Assembly (NCBI GenBank): GCA_012295275.1 | Contig: CM022669.1 | Coordinates: 7,206,989 to 7,270,988, forward strand | DNA length: 64,000 nt | Reading direction: 5' to 3' | Source of the DNA: Chrysomallon squamiferum | Lineage: Eukaryota; Mollusca; Gastropoda; Neomphalida; Peltospiridae | Shown here: piece by piece, positions 55,292 to 64,000 of the stretch | Position numbering within the stretch: position 1 is the first letter of the stretch | How the letters are laid out: every line of letters starts with the position of its first letter | The notes under the pieces: model-generated | What the model was told of the DNA's origin: nothing | Seen by the model: only the letters and a program-made list of their open reading frames with translations | The model's database searches: none | Translations under genes and position numbers: made by a program

Positions 55292-58011
55292 ATATTTTTT
55301 TGGTATAAGTTGTATTATTTTAAATTAACAATGTATTTCTTTTTCCTTTTTGATTTTTTCTTATTATTAAATAAGCAAGTAAATGGGAACTTTAATAATA
55401 ATTTTGTGGTAATTAACTTCACATTCTTATCGATTAGATCTTACAATTAATAAAAACAAAACAGCATCCTGTCCAGCAATATTTAACGCTGACTACACAT
55501 TTATGCAGGCTTACTGAGGCTGTGTGATTAAAACTGGTGTTTTTTCTTAATCAAACAAGTGTCCTGGTCACACATGCAGGAAAAACCAATCATTCAGAGA
55601 TGGACAGATTTGTTATTAAGCAAAACAGTGTCTTCATAGGATGATGTCATACCCAGTTTATTCGTCAGATTCATATATGTATGTATGTGTGTGTGTGTGT
55701 TTTGCACAGAACTATTTGGTAGCTAATAAATGCTAAATATAATCAGTTTATTTCCTAGCTTATAATGGGATCTAGCAGACACATCCATTTCAGTCATTAA
55801 CCTTGCCACTGACATTTTTCTCAAAGCTATTATTGATCACCTATTTCTTGATGGCAACAATTACTTGTCCAGGGATACTTTCAGAGCCTTCTTTATGTGA
55901 AATGGAACTCAATGTTACTAGCTAGAGTGACATTACATATAGTGAAGTATGTATTTAAAATAGTACATACCAAAACACTGGTAGCAGAGGGTTTTTTTTG
56001 TTAAGATTTTTTTAATTGTTATTATTTTTATAGTGAAATACATACATAATTATACAACACATACACAAGAAGAAAAAAAAAAGAACAGGCACACAGATCA
56101 AACATTGGAACACTATTTATCTGTGTTGTATCCGGCATATAAATTCGTGTTGACTTGGCCTCTGAGGTTTCAGAACCTGTTAGAATTGGTTAGTGTATGA
56201 TGTACAAAGTGTGGCACCTAGTCACAGCTGAATGAACACAGCATGCAGTTAATGCTGGGCTGTGTACTGTTCGTCAGATAAACCAAGAGATTACACTTTA
56301 TTACTGCTAATTACAAGGAAGTATATTGCACTTTACTGGAGGTCATGAAAAGAAATTGCGTAACTGCACAGTTAAATATGAAAGAAAACACAGTGGTTTT
56401 TTGATTCATGAGGATTTGCATTTAAGACCCCAGCAGCTGTGAATCAGAAAGAATTGAATCACAAATAAAATATTTTTTATGTCCCACTTATTTGTGAAAG
56501 AATACTATTTAAGAAAAAGAAAGCATTATTAATGTAAATGAAGAAAATACTTTCTAATTTGTTATTGCATTAGGAGACAACACTTGGTGTAATTGTTGTA
56601 AATTTGGAATCAAACAAATTTAAAATGTTACAGATAGGTTAAGGTTGTTTATGTTTGTTAGATTTAAACATGAAATAAGTAGATGTGTAATTAATAAGGA
56701 CGTTTGGTGTTATTTTATTTGTGTATAACTTTAAGAATCCCCTAAACAGATTTAAATTATAAATTCAATCCTGGTAGCTACTTTTAACTGAGGGATGGGT
56801 AATTGGCTGTTCATTGTTATTTAAAATTTGTTCCATTTTTGTCATTTTATTTGCTAAATACAATAATACATCTGTTGCCAAAAAGCATTAGTGTACATTT
56901 GATATCACTGAATATGTGTAGTGTTTGGCCTAAGTTAACTAACCTTCAGGTACTGAAATAACAAGTCTTTAAAAAATATTGAGATAAATTTTATGACTGT
57001 AGAAAAGACTTGTTTTGTTTGTTTATGATCATGATAGATGTTAAGATAAACTGTGTATTTGCTGTCACCTACATGGTCATATGTCTTAAGTTATAAAACA
57101 ATAAAACTGAGTTTGTTTGGTATTAAGGAAAGCACATTACTCATAATTTGCAGTGGGAACGTGACACTGAAGCAGGGTATAAAAATAAACTTTAATAAAT
57201 ACATAGACAGTTTTTTTTTAATTGACCTATGTAATAAATATCCTTTATGTTTCTTTTCCTTATGTCAAAGATATTTTATTTTTATTTTTTTGCCATAGGC
57301 ATAATGCTGTCATGCATGAGTAATTGCAGCTGTACAGTGTTACAGTTGAAAAAAATGGATATGCGTGATTGCTTGGAAAATCTTTGTTTGCTTGCAAGTT
57401 TTTAAAATATTTTTTTTTAAAGGAAAAGAAAACATCTCAATTTTAGGTAATTATTATTATATTATTAAAAAAAGAAATATATACATACTATTTGAATTGC
57501 CTGAGGATATAGGACATTTTTTTTTATTAGTGTTCTATATTACATGCTTTTTTTCTAATTAATACATACATTTCATTACTATTATTACTATTATTATTTT
57601 TATTATTATTTATTTATTTTTTTTTAAGATCTGAATCATACAAAAAGTTGATTGCTCTTGAGTTAATTAGTCAGACATTTTGCAACTACTTAACATCACC
57701 CTTCCCTTCCTAAAAATAATTTATGACTCAAATGTTTTATTGAAATATTTGGAGTTCTCTTAGAAATGTGGGTTAAAAAATAAATAAATAAAAAATAAAC
57801 AATCCAGACAGAAACATGAGTATGAAAATGTGTGTGTGAGTACAGTGATGAATAAATAGGTTAGAATTTTGTGCATAGTTTGGTGTAGTACTTAATTATT
57901 AGAGAACTCTTTATTATTCTGATGCAGTAGAATAGTTTTCTTCTTGGCACTGATTTATCAAAGCCTTTGCTAACATTTTCCAAACTGTAGGAAGGTGGAT
58001 ATAGGAGGTAT

Positions 58012-58076
<65 letters not shown>

Positions 58077-58703
58077 TATGCATTTAATTTTTATTTTATT
58101 TTTTGTCATTATTTGAAAAGTAATAACAATATTGTTATTATTTAATTTTAATATTAAAAAAAATATATGTATACATATATATCATGGGTTAATTTTATGT
58201 TTCTATTGTTTTGCAGAATTTGTTTTTACAAAGTTATTTATCACTAACAGCTAGGATCTTCTTATGAATTAGAGTTAATCCTGATAAACTGAGTTAATCT
58301 CATATTTTGTATATAACAGGAAAATCCTAGGTTAATCTCTGCAATAAACATGTTATTTTTTTGTATTTGTTTTCTTTCTTCTTGTTTCTCCTTTTTCTTC
58401 CTTTTTTTGTTTTTGTTTTTCTTTTTTATTACTATATATATTTTTTATGTTGTACCAGCATGTAAGATTACTAATGTCTACTGCTGATAAATCTAAACAG
58501 TGAATTCACAATAAGATTTACTAAATAAGCCATTCTATTCATATTTGTTTTTCTCCCATTTAATTTGAAATCAGTTTGTTGCTTCATTGGAAATAATATC
58601 ATATATTATAATATTAAAATATATTTATTATTTAATAACTTATTCTTTTTGTTAATCATCTTGCATACGAATTAAAAGCAAAAGCATTATTCATACAGTA
58701 GGG

Positions 58704-58750
<47 letters not shown>

Positions 58751-60219
58751 GACATAGCCATTACCTCATACTTCGTCATGGTTAATGTATTAACAAGTTT
58801 GAATGCTGTGATACACTTTGCTAATGTTTTCTACATGTATACCAGGGTAGGGATATTAGTTACATCAGATGTGTTGAAGCAGAAAAAAAAAAAAAAATCA
58901 ATTACAGCTGAAATGTCACATCCTTGTTCACATGATTGGAAAAAGTCACTGTTATCACGTAGATAATATACATAAGTATGTTATCTGTACACACTGAGAT
59001 AAAGACAATGTGCTTATGGTAATACTCATTATTGTTCCAGCAATTTTTGTAGTTAGTATATTGTGAAAACAAAAGTAATTATGAAAAAAAGTATACTTTT
59101 GCATTTCACTTATTTTCTTTGTCCTGAATATTGCAATATTTGGTTGCCACTGATAAAACACATTAATATATTTTAACACAAAAATAAATAAAATAAAAAC
59201 ATTTATATAGCTGGGATGTTTTTGGTTTCAAAAAGTATATATTGTTTATTGACATTATTGAAAGAAAAAAAGGAATATGTTTTCTTACTTTGTTTAAAAT
59301 ACCAGATATTAAGTTTTATTTAAAAAAATAAGATACCATACATAGATTTATGATAATTTATTTATTTATTTTAAAAGTATTGATTTACTTTAGTACCAGT
59401 GCTCACTATAAAGTTAGAAATACTACTAATAATAATAAAACAAAACAAAACAAATATAAAACAACAGATCATATATAGAACAAAATGAATGAATAAATAA
59501 ATAAATAATGAAAAAAAACCACCTCGAAACAGTGGATTTTCTTATTTTATCCTTTTGAAATATGTATTAATCATGATGTTTTTTTCATACAGCATTTAAA
59601 ATTACTTGAAGTATATTTTAATTCAGTGATTACATAACAAAACTATAGATATCACTTTGTGTATGTTTTGTTATGTTGCTGCCATGGTGCTTACATGTAC
59701 AATAGACATGTGTATATAACTAGGTGTGTGTGCTAGATATAAATTATTACACCTAGATGTGTTTTAAACTTAAAATTTCAATTGACATATTTTACTTATC
59801 AGGGATCTATCTGGTTCATGTTTTATTGACAATTTGTATATCGTGAAGCATTCGTATATATTTGTGTGTGTATGTTTATATTGCAGATAAAGACATGCTT
59901 ACGTCATGGCACAAAATAAATCTTGTAGGATCAATTTATATTTACTGTGTATATTTACATGAACCTGTAGAAAACTGCATCAACAAATTGCCTTTCAAAT
60001 TCAGAATTTATTCTTGTTGTAGTTGTTGTTGTTAATTTTGAAATAAATTATTTCTTATAAATAATTAAAAAGCAAAAAAATATATATATGTATTTTGGGA
60101 TAGTGATGATATGTTCATAAAAGAACTTAATTTTAAGAAGAAATAAAGAATGTAAATTCTTATTCTAGCAATAAGTTAACTGTTTCTATTATTGTTGTTA
60201 TTGTTATTATTATTATTAA

Positions 60220-60255
<36 letters not shown>

Positions 60256-62319
60256 TTTATTTATTTAGTTGTTGCCTCAAAAAAATCAGTCTGTGTTTAT
60301 ACACCCACGATTACTTGCAATAATAAGCCAAGAGTTTCTCTATGCAGCATGCCTAGCCATGTAGGATTTAATGGGTTTTTCTTTATGGCTTGCTGTCCAA
60401 GAACAGAATGGCTTCAATGGAACAGGCTCATCATTGTGCTGGTTATCTCTCTGCTACGAGTAGCCCACTGATTAAGCTGTTTGCACTTCATTAGACACCT
60501 TCTAGTATTAAAGGTCTGGATTGTTGCCATGGATATATGGTCCACTTTTATGCAAGATGACTATTTATTTTCTGCATGTTTGTTTGAAAGCAGGTGTACA
60601 TGTATATCTGGTGGCCTTGGATAAACAGATTATTTTTTTTTTATACAGCATATTTCTAACATTTCATTTAAATCTAGAAATAAATTTGTACTTTATATCA
60701 CAATTGTCAGCTGATGTAGCTGTTTATCCAGTTTGAATGTATTATTACTGTGTATTTTCAGCACGTTTTTTTAGATACAGTGTACATAAAATTCTGTATG
60801 GAAAACTTTTGGTATTAAGCATCTTCAGGATTTGTATATAAAAGTGTATTTTTAAGCAAAAAAAATTGCACATTCATTGAGATAAAGGTTCTATATGTGT
60901 TTCACATGTCCAGGTTTCAACATGTGTTTCACCCAACCTTTTGATATTAGCAAGCATGCATTTCTTTTTTTATGCTTGACACTGTTTATTTTATCATGCT
61001 CATGTACGGGTGTGTTTTGTCAATATTTAGGTTATTACCAAATTGATATTACTGAATTCTTTAGATTGTTATTACTGAAGAATTGCAATATGTGTAAAAT
61101 GGTGTTTTGTACATCAGCTAGTGTTATACTGACATAACCTTTAACTTGGTGCATAATTATCATGAATTTTGAAAACAGATTTTCAGTAATAAATTATTTT
61201 GAAGATGAATGGTTTCATTAATTTCATTACATTACAAATGAAGGTATGTCTTGAGAAAAAAAAAGAGGCAAAAATGCTTTTTTAAATGTAATGTTTGCAG
61301 TAGCAGTGTTTAAATATAAAATCTTAAATTATCTGTAGCATATGAAATAAACATATAATGATCAATGCATAAGCCTTGTATCTGGTTTTGGATATATACA
61401 CATACATACATCTGAATATAAAACTAAATTATCTATAGCATATAAAATAAATGTATAAACAAAAATATCAAAGTTGATGCCATGCATCTGGGTTTTGGGT
61501 ACATAGAGATAAATAAATGCTTGGATCATCATGTAATATTAGGATAATAACTGTTGAAATTGGGGAAAACAAAATACAGTGTATCCCACAGCTAACATTC
61601 TTCAAAAAGGTATGAATATTTATAAGCAAGGTAATAACTTCAGTAGCTGACCAACATGTCTAAATACACGAGCTGGTAATTAGATGCTATCCTAGTACCT
61701 CCTGTTCTGCTGACCACTGGCTTGACCAGTGACTTGGCCTGTGAAGCTGGAAGTAATAAGAGAGTGTTTACAAGTCTTAAATCACCTAAGAAAGATGGAG
61801 GTGGTTGTGTTATTATCTGAATTGTCTCTCATATATTCTGATGAGTTTACTAATAAATAAATTACTACGAGATGGATGAAAATAATATATAATAAATAAT
61901 AATGAACAAAAGTTTAGTGGCTGCAGAAAAATGTTTTAACAGAAGAGTATATTTATTATTATTTTCTTTTTTTAGATTGTATTATTATTATTACTGTTGT
62001 TATTATTATTATTAAAATACTGCATATTTGATCTATATGCTTGTTGGTGGGTTTTTTAAATTATTTTTTTATATTTCTTTCATCAGATGTTTTATGCTGC
62101 TTGAATGAATTTATTTTTTTAATTATTTTTTTTTACATTGTTTTTAAGTTTTTTATTTTTTTATTTTCAGATGGCATTCCTCAAGTTTATTATTTCGGCC
62201 CATGTGGGAAGTACAATGCACTGGTACTTGAGCTGCTAGGCCCCAGTCTGGAAGATTTATTTGACCTCTGTGATCGCAAGTTTTCGCTCAAGACAGTACT
62301 CATGGTGGCAATTCAGTTG
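50920..62319 (+). CDS. CSNK1G: Casein kinase 1 gamma, 5' part (four exons, runs off the right edge)
   Basis: CK1 gamma is a serine/threonine kinase anchored to membranes by C-terminal palmitoylation. It acts at the plasma membrane, for example in Wnt signalling through LRP6. Exons are 50920-51103, 51669-51709, 52488-52557 and 62171-62319, all GT-AG and in phase (444 nt, 148 codons). The start is the first in-frame ATG ([18 protein letters not shown]); the 18 in-frame codons before it contain no [23 protein letters not shown] contains the glycine-rich loop, VAIKL the ATP-binding lysine, and [16 protein letters not shown] and [20 protein letters not shown] are CK1 gamma signatures. The next exon should begin around the YRDVKPENF catalytic loop and is not found before 64000. 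Which vertebrate gamma paralogue it matches best cannot be said; an invertebrate would normally have one. Confidence 0.96.
52558..62170 (+). other. CSNK1G intron 3, 9.6 kb
   Basis: This long intron separates the exon ending KQLGQS from the exon beginning [10 protein letters not shown]. It holds no open frame I can support. Contents are AT-rich filler, (ATT)n near 55246-55291 and 60200-60255, a (TTTA)n/(TTA)n run near 58010-58076, a (CA)n run at 58704-58748, and several patches of less biased composition (about 55440-56450, 60300-60545 and 61640-61800). Those patches could be regulatory, but nothing in them is recognisable. Confidence 0.8.
58704..58748. repeat. (CA)n microsatellite
   Basis: About 21 CA units in CSNK1G intron 3. 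Confidence 0.95.
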
Positions 62320-62382
62320 GTGTGTATTGCTAGCATATTAAAATATTTATCAGACATTATGCTGATTTTTCTTTACTGCTTA

Positions 62383-62518
62383 CTGTTAATATCAAAATGT
62401 GCTACTAGTTTTTATAGTGTATTGATACATAAATACTGTTTTTTATGGCACTGTTAATATCAAAATTTGCTACTACTTTTTATAGTGTATTGATACATAA
62501 ATACTGTTTTTTATGGCA
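62383..62518. repeat. 68-bp tandem duplication in CSNK1G intron 4
   Basis: Two adjacent copies (62383-62450 and 62451-62518) begin CTGTTAATATCAAAAT and end TTTTTTATGGCA, and differ at only two or three positions. Confidence 0.85.
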
Positions 62519-63173
62519 TAGCAGTATCATACTGAAATGTATTATTAAGTACATATGATGTTGCATTTTATTGTATATTGATAATGTATTTAAACAACAT
62601 TCTTTATAACAAACCATATTGGTTTTTATTATTTACCCATATAAATGTTTATCAAGATATCAAATTTCTCATAAATATTACTGGTTTTTTTGATTATATA
62701 CTTTCAACATTGTATTAATCACATATATCAATTAAAGTGCTTAATGCATAAATTACACACACACACACAAATACACACATAATCACTGTTTTATTAGTGA
62801 TTTTAGATATTATTTGATGTTTTTATAATATCAGTTTTAAAGCTCCTTTGAAAAATCACCCAGATTTAGGAAATTAATTTCTGATACAGATATAAACATT
62901 GTTAATAAGTCTAAAAGTTTATTTTAAAAATTGACTTAATTAATGTGGATTTAGACAGTTTTATATATACTTTTAGTTAAATGTTAATTTAAAAAAAAAA
63001 ATTATTGTTGTTTTATTATGATTGCTGTTATATTATTATGATAATTTTATGTGGTCATTTCATTATTAATATTAATTTAGCATTGAAAATTTTGTTTTCT
63101 AAGCTTTTGATTATAAAAATTGTTAATATGGCATGTATTTTGTCAGTAAGGCAGTTACAAATGCCACACCCAG

Positions 63174-63175
<2 letters not shown>

Positions 63176-63220
<45 letters not shown>
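63176..63220. repeat. (CA)n microsatellite
   Basis: About 22 CA units in CSNK1G intron 4. Confidence 0.95.
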
Positions 63221-63222
<2 letters not shown>

Positions 63223-64000
63223 CTCTTCCTCTTTTCATAGGTAATGTGAGACATCAGATAGCATTTTCATTTGACTTCACAAGATCATACATATTTAATA
63301 ATACTAACAAAAATTATTTATAATGGGGAATAATAGCAAGAGCTGTTTGGTACTAATTATGGCATGCAGACAGTGAGTCCATTTACAAAACAATATTTGT
63401 GGTGACCTCTGGTAATTATGATGAAACGTGACTACAGGAAAAAGAAAAATTGGTACTAAATAAACCACTGTTTTAGACAATAATAATTCTGCCTTCATTA
63501 CTGAAAGAGATTTCAGTGATTTATTCTGTTTGTGTATACAAACAATAAACAGCATTGTTACTAATAATGAATAAGTAATACAAATTATGTGAAAGAAAAA
63601 TGACATTGCAGTAATAAGTACAGAAATAAATTAATAAGGACTCTGTAGATTAATATTTGATTTATTGATTGGTTGATTTTTTGTTTTATTTTTCATTATT
63701 ATTTTTTATTTATTTTATTATTATTATTGTTATTATTTTAGTTTTTTTGAAATAGAGCTACATAAATTGTTACTTGCTTATACAGAAATGTTTTAAACAA
63801 AATTATTGACAAAAAAAAATATATTTTTATTATTATTATTATTATTATTATTTAATCAAAATTAAATAAAAAGTATATTAGTTTATTTTCCTAATTAATA
63901 TTTTTGTTTATATATATATATATATATATTTTTTTTTTTTTTCTGGAAGTAATAGTTGATTTTTGAATATCAGAGAGGCATCTAATGGTCTGGGGTGTTA

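Larger units (their letters stand above)
62320..64000 (+). other. CSNK1G intron 4 (incomplete)
   Basis: No further kinase exon is visible to the end of the window. The stretch contains a 68-bp tandem duplication just after the exon 4 donor, a (CA)n run at 63176-63220 and short AT-rich repeats. I see no coding sequence in it. Confidence 0.7.

Overview
The window is nuclear DNA from an intron-rich, AT-rich invertebrate animal. All genes are split by GT-AG introns, and (AAT)n, (CA)n and (TA)n microsatellites are abundant. The protein content (CEP120, casein kinase 1 gamma, a TTC24-like TPR protein) is general to bilaterians. Overall base composition and repeat style would suit a lophotrochozoan such as a mollusc, but that placement is inference. 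There is no bacterial or viral content and I recognised no RNA gene.

Right third (37.5-64 kb): CEP120 lies on the minus strand, complete in 22 coding exons (37534-50073) that join in frame throughout. It stands head to head with the 5' part of a casein kinase 1 gamma gene on the plus strand. Four CSNK1G exons (50920-62319) encode the N-terminus and the start of the kinase domain; the remaining exons lie beyond the right edge. The 846 bp between the two start codons is a candidate shared promoter. In human, CEP120 and CSNK1G3 are also divergent neighbours, so this looks like old conserved microsynteny.

Left part (1-37 kb): a family of minus-strand genes encoding a tetratricopeptide (TPR) protein that resembles TTC24. 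Copy D (25358-34182) has a start, a full exon chain and a C-terminal tail. Copies C (14977-19276), B (7408-11352) and A (462-3776) hold only the 5' half of the gene plus upstream DNA, and each is damaged. A and B share a deletion of about 963 bp, between two TTTCGAAG octamers, that removed the start codon and proximal upstream region. C has a 2-bp frameshift and A has a 1-bp frameshift. Segments 3764-11335 and 11336-18900 are nearly identical. The pattern of similarity shows that B is a recombinant, C-like on its left and A-like on its right, with the crossover confined to a 28-bp stretch of exon 1.

Copy D is itself remodelled. An exon has been duplicated with a newly formed splice acceptor, two helix-sized pieces have been lost in frame, and small alternative exons support two different in-frame routes. 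I found no candidate for a wholly new molecular system. The notable content is the recent, well-resolved history of the TTC24-like array and the conserved CEP120-CSNK1G gene pair.
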